Source of the DNA: Orobanche coerulescens
Lineage: Eukaryota; Streptophyta; Magnoliopsida; Lamiales; Orobanchaceae
Length of the DNA stretch: 64,000 nucleotides
Direction of reading: 5' to 3'
Assembly: GCA_033398695.1 (NCBI GenBank)
Contig: CM065802.1
Coordinates: 138,184,096-138,248,095, forward strand
A program made the position numbers and the translations under genes. The notes beneath the pieces are model-generated. The model was not told where the DNA came from, did not search any database, and saw only the letters and a program-made list of their open reading frames with translations. This document shows, one piece after another, positions 34,901 through 47,115 of the stretch. Numbering within the stretch: the stretch's first letter is position 1; the number at the start of each line of letters is the position of its first letter.

Positions 34901-36643
34901 TTATTTGTATGGTTCTTCATGTCGGATTTATACCGATCACAAGAGCCTGAAGTATATTTTCAGTCAGAAGGAGCTGAATATGAGACAGAGACGTTGGTTA
35001 GAGTTGATAAAGGATTATGATTTGGAAATTCTTTACCACCCCGGAAAATCCAATGTCGTCGCGGATGCCTTGAGCCGCAAATCGGCATCTCTTCAAATGC
35101 TCGAGGTTCTTACATCTCAGACAGAAATTCGTCAGGATTTAATTGAGCAAGGGATAGAAGTTTGGCTTCAATGAGTACAAGGACAGTTGTGTACTCTCGA
35201 AATTACTTTGTCCTTGGTTGACGACATCAAAGGGAAGCAGTGGAGTGACCCGATGATCTCTCAACTGAAGGAGGATGTAATTAAAGGAAAAGCTCCTGGC
35301 TTTATGGTTCACGAGGATAGTATTCTGAGATTTCAGGGCAGGCTTTGTGTTTCGAACGATTTAGAGCTGAGGCAGAGAATTCTCCGAGAAGCTCATGATA
35401 GGCCTTACTCAATCCATCCCGGAACGAGTAAGATGTACAAAGATTTGAAGCACGATTTTTGGTGGAATAACATGAAGAAGGACGTCACAGAGTTTGTACT
35501 ATGGTGCTTGACTTGTAAACAAGTCAAGATCGAACATCAACGACCAGCGGGGTTGTTGAAATCGCTTCCCATTCCCGAGTGGAAGTGGGAAGACACCTCT
35601 ATGGATTTCATCACTGGCATGCCGAGAACTCGGGCTGGAATGAATATGATTTGGGTAATTGTCGATCGGTTGACCAAGTATGCACACTTCTTGGGTATTA
35701 AGGATACTTGGGGACCGGATAGATTGGCCCGAACTTTTATGGCTGAGATCGTAAGGTTGCACGGTGCCCCCAAGACCATTGTTTCTGATCGAGACGGCCG
35801 TTTCGTATCGCATTTTTGGCATGCCGTTCATCAGGCTTTGGGTACTGAGTTGAGATTGAACACTTCCTTTCATCCTCAGTCGGACGGTCAGACAGAGAGG
35901 ACGATTCAGACGTTGGAGATATGTTGCGGGCTTGTGCCTTAGACTGGAGTAATGATTGGGAGCTTCACTTACCGTTGATCAAGTTTGCTTACAATAATAG
36001 TTGGCATGCGTCGATCAAAATGGCACCATTCGAGGCACTTTATGGTAGGCGATGTAGGTTGCCATTATGTTGGGACGGGGCTTCTGAGCTAATTGGAACG
36101 GAACCGGACATGTTGATGGAGACTAAGGAAAAGATTTCTATTATCCGGGACCGATTGCTGACTGCCCAGAGTCGTCAGAAATCTTATGCTGATATTCGTC
36201 GTCGACCCTTGGAGTTCGAAGTGGGGGATCATGTCTTACTCAAGGTGTTACCGACCAGAGGAGTTTTCCGCTTCGGAAAAAATGGGAAACTTAGTCCGAG
36301 GTATATCGGACCTTTCGAGATTCTGGACAGAGTTGGAGATTTAGCTTATCGCTTGGCATTACCTCCAGCTTTGAGTCATGTCCATAGTGTTTTTCATGTG
36401 TCTCAATTGAGGAAATACGTGCCGGATCCGAGCCACATTATCGACTACAGTGAGATTGACGTAGCCGAGGATATTACCTTTCCTGAGAGACCCGTGAAGA
36501 TCCTTGAGAGTCGCGAGAAACAACTTCGGCATAAGACCATTCCACTGGTTAAAGTGCAATGGTCGAGACATGGAGTCGAGGAGGCGACTTGGGAGACGGA
36601 AGAGAAGATACGGTCGGAGTACCCCGAGCTTTTTATTTCTTAA
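31992..36643 (+). pseudogene. gypsy gag-pol polyprotein (five stops, one frameshift)
   Basis: One frame runs from MSAGRGRGRGRGRG (31992) to about 35918, interrupted only by stops at 32127 (TAG), 33012 (TAG), 33156, 34815 and 35172 (TGA). A one-base deletion near 35918 then moves the rest to another frame, ending at TAA 36641. Domains: gag (WEDWLAELEKIFEAV, about 32310) with two CCHC knuckles (CYNCGRPGHVNLEC, and CHTCG-stop-LGHRAAYC across the 33012 stop); protease [10 protein letters not shown] at 33300; RT at about 33950-34560; RNase H near 34735-35090 ([18 protein letters not shown]); integrase with zinc-binding CLTCKQ and acidic core residues (MDFITG, SDRDGRF, GQTERTIQ); C-terminal chromodomain (VKILESREKQL ... 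VEEATWETEEKI). RT is doubly damaged: the motif-A Asp is Asn (KINLRSGY, 34116) and the catalytic FIDD-type box reads FIND (34308). Confidence 0.93.
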
Positions 36644-36666
36644 GTTTCGGGGCGAAACTTCTTTTT

Positions 36667-36678
36667 AGAGGGGGAGAA
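36667..36678 (+). other. Polypurine tract of the gypsy chromovirus
   Basis: AGAGGGGGAGAA immediately before the 3' LTR start TGTAATACCC, 23 bases after the polyprotein stop. Confidence 0.88.
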
Positions 36679-38680
36679 TGTAATACCCGTACTTTTTATT
36701 GACTGTTTGACCTTGCCGTTCTTCTTATCTTGTCGCTCTGTAAACTCTTGGTGATGTTGTTAATACTGTTGTTGAGTTTCGTATCTTGTTTGGGTCGCGA
36801 TCGCGTTGTTTAGACCTTGCGGATGTGTTCTTGACCAGAGAAATAGCGCACGCTAGGCCTAGGCTAACGCACGCTAATTCTGCTTGGTTAGCGCACGCTA
36901 GCTTTGAGCCGTAGCGCGCGCTAAGGGACCAGTCAGGTCATAACCAGTAACTCGGACTGCCCTCTGGACTGGCGGTTAACGCGCGCTAGGAGTTCGTTAG
37001 CGCACGCTATTCATGGTTAGTAGCGCACACAAACTTCCGTCCGTAGCGCACGCTAACGGGCTGGTCGGCAGAGGCGGTGAGGTTGTCAGGTTTTCTGGAT
37101 TATCAGGTAACGTACGCTAGGCTTCGGCTAGCGCACGCTAAAGCTGTCGCATAACGCACGCTAAGCCATAGTGGTAGCGCACGCTAAGGCTTGAGCAGGG
37201 CAGAGGACAGTAGGTTCTGGACTCCAGTACTGGACACCACTTTTTGGCTAGCGCACGCTAGAGAAGGGCGATTAGCGCACGCTAACGGGGCCGGCAGAAG
37301 CCACTGGACTACCCGGTGACCACGGTAGCGCACGTTAATGAAGGAAGCGTAGCGTGCGCTAGACTGGGCGGATATATATTGGACAGTTGACTTCCATTTC
37401 GTCATTTTTCATCCTCTTCACTCATTTCCGACGGGAGCAGCTCGGGAGAGACGATTTTGAGCGATTGGAAGCGATTCTTCGTCAAACATCAACATAACTG
37501 GTTAGAGAACAAGGATTTCACAACATCTAATCCATCCTAACGTCCAAATCAAGGTAAAAATCCTTAGAACCCTATTTTTCGGAATTTTGGGGGTTTTAGT
37601 AGATTCGTCCGATTTATCCGTTTTGAAGCTTGAGAACCTTGAGATTATGATGTATATATCCCTTATGCATGCTTTTCCTACGATTTTACGGATTGGATTG
37701 TGCCGTTTTCGGACTTGTGAGGGTTTGGACGATTTTCCAACCTCTAGTTGTTTATCCATGTATTTTCATGAATCGTAGACGGGTTTCAGGAGTTTCTTCG
37801 TGTAATTTGAGTATGGATAATTGATTATCATATTCCTTGCGAATTGTTTAGGTGCCGGAAGCGCGTTCTTGGACCTACCGAACTCATACCATTTTTCCGT
37901 TCAATTTCTCGATGTCTCAAAGGCAAGTATATCTTTATGATTATACGTTCTCGACTTTGAAAGTAAGATATATTAATGGCATGATTACTTATATCCACTC
38001 TGGGGCGGGCCGACGGGTCCCCTGAGGGTTTCGTAGCCTCTGGTGTGATTCCACGGATGATATGAACGAACCACTCTGGGACGGACCGACGGGTCCTCTG
38101 AGGGTTCCGTAGCCTCTGGTGCGGTTCCACGGTATTCATATATGTATTGATGTGATGCTATGAGATTTAGTTATTCCGGAATACTAGTCTTGAATTGATG
38201 AATTGACGGTTACATTTACTTTATTGTCGAGGAGTATTGTATTTCATACTTGTTATACTTGCACTAGCTATTTGACGGCTAACCCCTTTAAGGGGGAAAT
38301 ACTTTTCATGTATTTCAGGTTCCAGGAGAGCGGACAGGCAGGTATCGGGTCGGCATGAAGATGATGGGCAAGCGTGATACCTCTGGTTATATTTTGTGTC
38401 CCCCATTCAGTGTTGTTGTACTGGAATGGTTATTTAAATACTCGAGTATGGTTTTCCATTTTCTTAATGTTCCGGCATGTGTTTGTCGAGGTATTGTTTT
38501 GTGTCGTGATGTCTTTGGATACGTTGGACATGTTTCGAATACCCCTTGTATTTTTCTTCATTCCATTGTATGTAGACCATTTCGGTCAAAAGTTATAATT
38601 CCGCGTATGTTTAGCCTTGTGGGTCCTACGGTGGGGCTCACGGCGCTGTAATTTTCCCTGAATAACTTGGGGGTGTTACA
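36679..38680 (+). repeat. 3' LTR of the gypsy chromovirus
   Basis: 2002 bp, collinear with the 5' LTR. It has its own 16-copy palindrome array at 36844-37361 and TATATAT at 37373-37379. It ends GGGTGTTACA, followed by the GCCGC target duplication. Confidence 0.92.
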
Positions 38681-38879
38681 GCCGCGGCCAAGCGCTGCCT
38701 AGCAGCGCGAGCTGCATGCCGCGGGATGCGGGCCGGTTGATCCGGGCCGGTTTGCCGGTTCAGTTCGGTCGTCCGATATTTGGTCCGGTCTGTTTCACCC
38801 CCGTTCATTGTGTCTGCCGGAGAGCGAGGACTTTAGAATTGAATTTTTTTATGTTATTAGTTTTGCATAAAAGTAAATT

Positions 38880-39508
38880 TGGGATTTGGGTTGGAAGTGC
38901 AATATCAATTTTTTAGTGGACTGAATTTATATTAGTGAACTCAACCATATTAGGAAGGGTTTAATATGGAAGGTTGAGTTATAATAGGAGTCTAACCCCA
39001 ATCCTCCGCAAAAAATCCCTAGAGTAGTCTAAAACCTATAAATCGGATAATATAGGGAGGGGATCCGCCGATTTACATATTCCATACACAAGAAATTTTG
39101 ATTTTCTTCTAGTGTTTAATTATGGATCTTGATTATACAATTGAGGTAACACTTTAATTATTAATAGTTATACTTGAAGAAAAAAAACAAAATTTCTGTC
39201 GATCCAACTTTCGAGCAAGATCCGGTATGTCGTTGCCCACACAACATCCGGATTAAGACGGGGATATACTCTAAAAGATTTTGAAGAAGAGATCAAATAA
39301 TCAATTTGCTTCAAAAGTAAATATTCTATGATCTCATAATCTAGATTAGGATATTTTCACCAAAATAAATAATAATAGTATTTAAATTGCTTATTAATCT
39401 TTGTAGTTAATTAATTAGAATGCCTAAATAGATATTGTGCTTGTGGATGCATAAAACATATTTATAAACTATTTCAAACTTCGCTTCCGCTGGGTTTTAT
39501 TACCAACA
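38880..39508 (+). repeat. LTR copy 3 of the tandem element
   Basis: 629 bp with a few small deletions relative to copies 1 and 2, for example loss of GTGTCTTTGA near 39134. Followed by primer-site variant TGGTATCGAAGC at 39511-39522. Confidence 0.7.
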
Positions 39509-40078
39509 ATTGGTATCGAAGCCAATTTTTAGGCTTTTGCTATTTTAATTAATGTTGGTGATTAATTGCTAGTAATTTAATATTCATGTGTTATGATATT
39601 GGCATATCTTGCTAGAAGTCTTCTTCCAGATAAATCTGATCTTATCATGGTTATGTGAATGACTTTTTTTATTACTTATGCAATTGATGGATTGACCATG
39701 TTTTGAGGCATGTATTGGTTTTTCCCTTGAAAAAATTCACGGGTAGATCTAAAAATTTTGTTTTTCGTGTAATTTTACTGTAATTCGATGTATTTTATTT
39801 AGTATAAATATGTAAAAGAATTTGAAAAAATCAAAATCACGAAGAAATAGAGCAGTGATCGGCTGCATGCCTAGATAGCCGCGACGGCAATCAGCGTTAC
39901 GCTTAGCAGCGCCGAGCTGCATGCCGCGGGATGCGGGCGGGCTGATCCGGGCCGGTTTGCCAATTCAGTTCGGTCGTCCGGTGTTTGGTCCAATCTGTTT
40001 CACACCCGTTCATTGTGTCCGCCGGAGAGCCAGGACTTTAGAATTGAATTTTTTTATGTTATTAGTTTCGCATAAAAG

Positions 40079-41344
40079 TGAAGAATTTTATTTTTGGAGA
40101 TCCACGGCTTGGCCAGGGAGGAGTGACGAGATGCTTGATTCAGTGGGAGATATTGAGTCGAAGATATTCTCGGATTTAATTTGGGGATGACGACCAAGAT
40201 AATTGGGTGTTTAATTATCTTTGCATTTATTTTGATCTTTACTGTTTTGAATGTATAGCATGTAACAATGTATGCATGATATGTTTTCTTCATGCTAGGA
40301 CAGGAAAATTAAAAACCTAAGGCTAAATAACTAAATGATTAAATTAATTATTTTTTAAATAAAATCAAGTTGGCCTCCATAATTGATTTAAATTGTAAAA
40401 CAATTAGCATACGCGTTGACATTGGCGTCTTCCTCCATTGTGCTAATTATAGGTTTACTGTTTTTAAATTTCAAAATGACAATAAAATTGAATAATATTT
40501 TTTATGATAAGACCACACCATCTATAATTATTTAAAAGATAACATTATAAGGTTGTTAAATTATGATTTCGCTTAGGCGTATTAATTAATAAGCTTCCAA
40601 AAGGTTCAATGCCTCATTGTCGGGCTTGGATTCTGTTGTAGGAATTCCACTAAGAGAGGCCTAAGGCTTGAACGGTGACTTATCATGCTTCTAAACAAAC
40701 CTGTCGGAAATTCCGGATCAAGCAAGAAAGCAAACATCTTTTCGAGAGAGGCGCTGAAAGCAGTGGATAAATTCTCTTTGTTTGTTGTCCAGTTCTTAAG
40801 CATTCTCCGAGTGTTGGAAGTACGCATTACCTCTACTTAGGGAGAAAGAAAGAAAGTCTTTATGGTTAACTATCGATCGTAAAAAGACTTTTTTTGACAG
40901 CTTCCTGATCTTTTCTCGTCGTATCAATATAAAGCTTTCCGGAAAAAGATCCTTTCCACGGAAAGTCTCTTCTCCAAGCAATTCTCCACCCACCAACGGA
41001 ACAACAAAGGGTTTCTTGTTAATCAACCAATTCTTTGTTGCTCAAAATTACTTTATTTTCTTCAATTATTTTGATTTACCCCCCCCCCCCCCCCCAAGTG
41101 ATGCTTCTCATTAAAGGGCAAGACTTTGGTCTTCTAATACAAGATGGAGTTTACTGAAGAAGGTTTGTGGGTTTTGAATGTGTTTTTTCTTCTCTTTTTT
41201 TTTTTCTGAATTTTCCAGATCTGTTTTCTTTTGGGATCTTAGTTTTTCATCGAGTCTAGTTTTATTTTGGGACCAAATCGCTCCTTCGCCGGTTCCATTT
41301 TAGCTTCATTTCGTGTATATAAAACCCCACGTTCACCCTTCAAA
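40079..41344. other. Spacer; possible organelle-like stretch at 40600-41040
   Basis: No supported gene. The 40600-41040 part has more balanced composition than its surroundings, with AGAAAGAAAGAAAGTC and overlapping minus-strand frames of 73-76 codons. Its texture resembles plant mitochondrial intergenic DNA, but I recognise no specific organelle gene, so a nuclear insertion of mitochondrial DNA is only a guess. A run of 17 C at 41079-41095 follows. Confidence 0.25.
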
Positions 41345-42715
41345 CCCACATCGATCCCGACAAAATGAACTCCAAAAATCCTAATGTACTTGCATTGCGT
41401 GCAAACTCCCATCAATCTCTGCTTTTGTGGCGACCGCCACTGCTCTTGTTGCAGGAGCAACATCTCCGACTCTAGTTACTCCATCCAATCTGCATCCTGA
41501 TTTGATTATGGTAACTGTTCCATTTCAATTTAATTTGCGTTTTGTAGATGTTGTTTTGATTCCGATTTGTAGACTTAACGCTGAAGACCAGTCCATCTTG
41601 GAATCGATAGCACAAGATGTTTTCACCTGCATTGCTGACAAATCTGGAGATGGAGAGCTTTAGTGTGTTTTACATCCAGTAACATTTTGTAATGTGATCG
41701 AGTAAAGAGGAATTAACTTGTAATAGATAACTAAATATAGCACACGGTGCCAAAAGATAACAATAATAATTCAACTAATGACCTACTCCTATTATTTATA
41801 ACCATCTCAAAGCTCATTATTAATAACCAATATACCCACCCAGAAGCCCAACAATACTAATATAATAATAACATAATAAATAGAACATATCCACCTAGCC
41901 CGCAGGTGACTGCAGGCTGCTGTTACTGCACCCAATTTTCATAGCTCCACATACTTAATTATCAATGTACTGAATTATCTATGCAAAACACCATTTCAAT
42001 TCACATAGATAATTCAACTATAAAAATTGGGTGCAGTATGTTACAAACCAGGTTTATTAGCCAGCGGGCTAGGTGAATCCGTTCTATTTATTATGTCATT
42101 ATTATTTTTTTTATTATTATTAGTAGTAGTATAGTTGGGGCCCTGCGTGGGCATATCTAGGTAATTATTATTAATGAGATTTTAGATGGTTATAAATTGT
42201 TGGAGTAGGTTATTAGTCGTATATCTTTCGGCACTATGTGCTTGGACATGAGATTCTCCTGATTTTCTACTTCTCATATTCAGTTATCTACTACCAGTAA
42301 TTCTTTTTTACTCTATCGCAGTACAAAATGTTACCATATGTAAAATACATTGAAACTCTCATCTCCAAATTCGTCAGTAATGCATGCAAAAACAACATTC
42401 GGAACATCTCATGCAATCGATTCCAAGATAAATTGATCTTCAGCGGCAATCTACAAAATGAAATCGAAATCATAAAGACATTTAGATAATAAACTACAAA
42501 ACGCAAATGAAAATTAAAATTGAACAGTTACCGTAATCAAATCAAGATGCAGATGGAAAGGAGTAACGAGAGTCGCAGATGTTGCTCCTGCAACAAGAGC
42601 AGTTGCGGTCGCTGCAAAAGCAGACGTCAACTGGAGCTTGGTCACCACATAAGCAGAGATTTACAAAAGTTTGCACGCCATGTAAGTACATTTGGGTTTT
42701 TGGAGTTTGATTTTT
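41345..42715. repeat. Large inverted duplication of a gene-like fragment
   Basis: The plus-strand segment 41345-41910 is repeated in reverse at about 42040-42715. Shared marks, in mirror order, are GTGCAAAC...AATCTCTGCTT, GCTCTTGTTGCAGGAGCAAC, a TAGATTTGATTA(T/C)GGTAACTG segment, GAAGATCA(A/G)T...ATCTTGGAATCGAT and ACCTAGCCCGC near the centre. A second short mirror, CTGCACCCAATTTT/AAAATTGGGTGCAG, sits inside. In one arm a frame begins MATATALVAGATSPTLVTPS (41427) and in the other a shifted version is seen. A two-exon-like pattern with GTAACTG after the first part suggests a copied gene start, of unknown identity. By eye the arms are about 80-85% alike. Confidence 0.65.
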
Positions 42716-44637
42716 TGCTATTGGGGATTTTGGCATATTTGTGGCAATTTCCAGTAAATTTAATTGCCTTAAACAACATTTTTCCTTTGTCTTGAACATC
42801 GTTAAGTTTTCCTATTTTTGCTAGAAGACCCATGTTCAAGCAAAGTTGCTTTAGACTCCATCGGGCCTTTCCTGAATTTAGAATCAAACTTTCGATTGTC
42901 TTCCTCAATTCCGAGTCTAACAACCAAGTCCGAGTTTTTTAATCCAGAATACCAAGTGTTCTAGGTCGCAAACACGTCCCAACACATTTTTCCTAAGGAA
43001 TTAAAAATCCTTCCCTGAAAAAACATCCTTTTCCTCTTTTCTTTTTCACAGTTTTTTGCTTGATCCAATTGACATTGACACGTTGGGGGTGGTGAAGGTT
43101 CTACAAAAATTCCATTTAGGAAAACAAAGACTACATTTTATTGTAAGAGGTGGGCACAAGGATAAATACTCATCATCTCACATAAAAACTATATCACCTT
43201 GCTACAAGACACTGTTCCCAGTTATAAATTTAGGTCAAATGTCATAGAATAGGCCAAGGCTAAGGTTGTCATGTGGTCTTTACATCGATTCAATGGAAGG
43301 AGGAGAAGAAAAATACTATCATGCATCAGCAATCGCATGGCCAGATCACCCAGGACATTAAAAATGTTGTCACTCGACTGCACTAATACTAACAAAAAGA
43401 GAGATTTATTATGTTAAGAAATTGAAGAACGCAATCAGAATTCACAAAAACAAAGTGAATAATGATATGGGTAGGTTTAGGGGATAGGTAGGTTCACGAA
43501 GAAAGGATAATAATACACTTTTATCCTTACTGGTAAATTGTAAGGGTGTATAAAGCTAAAGGTCAGAGTATTATCACCCTCTTCCTAATTCTATCCCTAA
43601 ACAATTCCTGCCCATATCCCGGCCCAAACAAATTTACACACGCCTCTCTCCGGCTCTTGCATCAAGGGAAGGATTTAAGTAACTAAAGGAAAAAACAAAA
43701 ATCTATTCCAAGAGCACCTGAAAACAAATCACTGTGGTTAAATAAATATGCTATACATATCGAGATATCAGCTGTAGCTGGTTGATGATGTATACACAAT
43801 AATAATATACTTTTCTAGCCTTTCAAAGTGCACCACTAAAAGTGAGAGTGAGACTTCCTTTTCTCCAAAGAACCTTGCACGGAGATTGAGTAACTACAAC
43901 GAACCATGTATTTTCTCCAGTGTTATTCTCATGTAATTCCCAACAAACTGCAACCACAACGGACTAAGAGATCGAAAGAGTCAACAAGAAAGGAGTAACA
44001 ATAATGTAAAACTTATATACTATAAAACCTCTCCCACCCTTTATTATTTTCCAAAGTAAGAAGATAGTATTTAGATCTGTAGGTTTGTTGGACAAAGAGA
44101 GTAAACAATGTAGTCATTTGACCAGAACACTCTCTATGATAAAAGACTAGAAGTGTGTTCAGATTCCATGCTCAGACAGTCATGAAGAAGAACAGACAAC
44201 CATGTACTTGATAAGATTTACAACATGAAGGTAGGTATAAGTACCTGAAGATGGCTTAAACACCAACTCTGCCACATATCAGCATACAGAAGCAGTTTTT
44301 GCTGATTACACATGTTGGCTTTACTCTATTTCAAGGTAAGCTTTCTCAGCACTTGTTTTGAGCAGATAGAATTTCTCATGATCCAGCCTCCATCACAATT
44401 TAAGAAAAGCTATTGAAGCATACATTGCAGACAGTATTTATCCAAGGAACATCTCCCAATTCTAATTTTGCTCAGGGATGCAGTTGGAGAACGTTTGAAT
44501 CATGTCAGAACAGAAGCACAAGCCATGGGTTGTCACTTGTTGAGTAACTGACACTGTTTTTTCCACTATAAATAAGAGCAGCGGTCAAGCAAAGATTGAA
44601 TGTATTCAATTTGGCAGCTGGAAGCTTAAAAAGGTAG
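42716..44637. other. Non-coding sequence left of the host-gene exon
   Basis: No frame here resembles a protein I recognise, in either direction. It may be intron or 3' sequence of the minus-strand host gene at 44641, since that gene should continue leftwards, but no further exon was found by eye. Confidence 0.4.
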
Positions 44638-44640
44638 TCA

Positions 44641-46372
44641 TTCATTTGACAGCTGAAGCAAGCCCCGCATTTGGAGGTACGGATTTTCCAAGAGCTTTTC
44701 ATTGTTGCTCTGTCAAGAAAGAGTTCAGAACATCTTAAAGCATCAGTAACAAATCATGATCATAGAAGGGATATTTATAACAATGCAAGATCTGTATAGG
44801 ATTCACGAAGTATGCTGCTTGCTATTCAGATTGACCAGGCAAGATGAGAAATTAAGCACATAATAGGCAAATAGATAAAAGAGGAATATATCAAAACTTG
44901 AAATACTAGAACCCGGACTATATTAATACCGTCTTTGCCAAGTTTGATAGATCAATTGACTGGCTTACCAAGTTAATATTCGACAATTATCTTGTGAGCG
45001 ACAGTGGTCGCACAAAGAACTGGTTTGTAGAAACAGTCTTGAGGCTTACAGGTAAATACATCACTCTACCTGATTGTGGAAGATAAGTGAAGAGTTTCAA
45101 CCAAGGCCAGAACAACTTAAACCGTACATTACTAATGTTTTCAAGACATGTATGTCTGATAGAGACAATCCGGGACCTGCCTTTCATGTTTAGACTTGAG
45201 GAAAGAAAGTACATAAAAATTAGCTTGATGGTTGATATTTCCAAGATTTTCTTACCTGAATTTGTTGGTTGGGATTTGCAAGATATCCTTACCTATATTG
45301 TTGGTTAGGATTTGAAAGACATTCTTACCTGAATTTGTTGCTTAAGTTAGTACAAATAAGGGGAGTCTAGAGAATGGATGAGGGCAGACTAGAGTTATCC
45401 TTTGTAATCGGCCTTTTGGCTGGGCAGAGTTAGTCCTCGGGAATTATCACTGGTCTTGGATCTCTTCCCTTTTTTGTCAACAAAATTCCAATCAATATTT
45501 ATCTCACATTTGATCTTTATTCTATCGATTGGTCCGCCCTGCATCAATCATCTACTCACATATGATGAACACAATAATGTAACTGGACAAAGAAGACATC
45601 AAAACAATAACAGGGGGCGTTTCCCAGCAATGAATGAGAATTGAGAAGTTATACAAAATCAAAGAAAAGTTAGAAGAGCATGAAATGAAAACACGGCGAG
45701 GGAAGTGCTAGTGTTTGCAAGTCACGATGACCGGCGAAGAGACACCCACCAAGACACCCACCGGACAACCGGATACCTTTTCTACCTCGGATAAGCGACG
45801 ACCAGCAACTGTAGGCCAAGCAGGTAGAAGTCCTAAATTTTGGTAGGAACGACCCAGTCACTTAGATCAATCGGGCTCAGCAGTAATGGAACGTATAGAG
45901 TGGGACTCCAGATGTACATTTAGTTTGATGCTCGGAGCACTGGCATCAATGGTTGTGGACCATGGTTATCACGTCGACGACTAGTCGACGACTAATCGAC
46001 AGGTCGCCACAGGAAATAAATCTCTGAACGACTTTCTTCATTTGACGTTGCCGGTTTAAAAACAGTTTCAACCCGGCACCAACTCAAACCGACCCGTTTT
46101 TTAACTTAAAAAAAAAAACGGCTCAGAAGAATTATAAATCGCTCGGAGTTCTCACCCGTCTAAAAAACGCGTTCGAAACCCTTGGCATTCAAGATCGAGA
46201 TTCCAGATCCATTTCGAACTTCCGATTCGTTCGGAACTTCCGATCTGTTCAGCATCGTCTTCCTCTTCTTCCGTCCGGCACCCTTCTTCTCCGCGGGAGT
46301 CTCCCTCCCGTATGTATTAGTGTATTGTTCATATATTATATTTACAATGTATATCTATATATCGGCCAAAGA

Positions 46373-46403
<31 letters not shown>

Positions 46404-47053
46404 TTGGGGTCGACTAACATGAATCAAACTTTGACACCGTCAATGATCGTTACATAAATAACATAAAAGGAAAAAAAAAGAAAAAAGAGGGAGAAAAGGA
46501 GAACGAATGTTAACAAAAAAAATGAAAAATCCTGAAAAATAAATTAAAAGGTAACATGAAATAAAAGAAAATAGGAATAAAAAAAAAAGAATCAGATTCC
46601 ATCCACCATCCGTATTCTTGAAAAAGGAATCAAATATATATATATATAGTGGCGCGTTCTATGCAGTACCAATATTAGATGCAGTACTTTACAGTACTAA
46701 TTTATGCATGAATTTTGTACTAATTATGCATGAAATATATGCATTTCGTGCATCAAAATTTCAATGCATTAATTCTCACAAAAAATTGATGCATATAATC
46801 TAATATTTTAATGGATCGATATTTTGATGCATATAATGCATATTTTAATGCATTAAAATTTTGATGCACGAAATGCAAATATTTCATGCATAATTAGTAC
46901 AAAACTCATGGATAAATTAGTACTGTAAAGTAATGTATTGAAATTTTGATGCACGAAATGCATATATTTCATGCATAATTAGTACAAAACTCATGCATAA
47001 ATTAGTACTGTAAAGTACTGCATCTAATATTGGTACTGCATAGAACGCGCCAC

Positions 47054-47115
<62 letters not shown>

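Larger units (their letters stand above)
29740..38680 (+). mobile_element. Full-length Ty3/gypsy chromovirus (Tekay/Del-like), 8941 bp
   Basis: Two LTRs of 2009 and 2002 bp with termini TGTAATACCC...GGGTGTTACA and a perfect 5-bp target duplication GCCGC (29735-29739 and 38681-38685). The internal region has a primer site at 31754, one gag-pol frame in gypsy order (gag, protease, RT, RNase H, integrase, chromodomain) and a polypurine tract. Long LTRs and a C-terminal chromodomain indicate a chromovirus of the Tekay/Del type. Integration is recent enough that the LTRs remain clearly alike, differing by a few percent in the stretches compared by eye. The coding region is nevertheless dead. It inserted into the second internal segment of the tandem LTR array. 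Confidence 0.93.
27491..40078 (+). mobile_element. Tandem non-coding LTR element (three LTRs), interrupted by the gypsy chromovirus
   Basis: A unit of about 1.2 kb occurs three times in direct order: LTR (27491-28138), internal (28139-28702), LTR (28703-29345), internal (29346-29739 then 38681-38879, split by the gypsy element), LTR (38880-39508), internal (39509 to about 40078). Each LTR is 629-648 bp, starts TGGGATTTGGG and ends TTACCAACA. Each is followed two bases later by a primer site TGGTATCGGAGC or a close variant. The internal parts have no coding capacity and a GC-rich variable stretch. This fits a TRIM/LARD-type non-autonomous element multiplied by unequal exchange. The third internal segment runs on into unrelated sequence rather than a fourth LTR. 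Confidence 0.75.

Noticed and set aside
40600..41040. Mitochondrial gene inserted in the nucleus
   Set aside because: Texture is organelle-like but no organelle gene is recognised; kept only as a low-confidence note.
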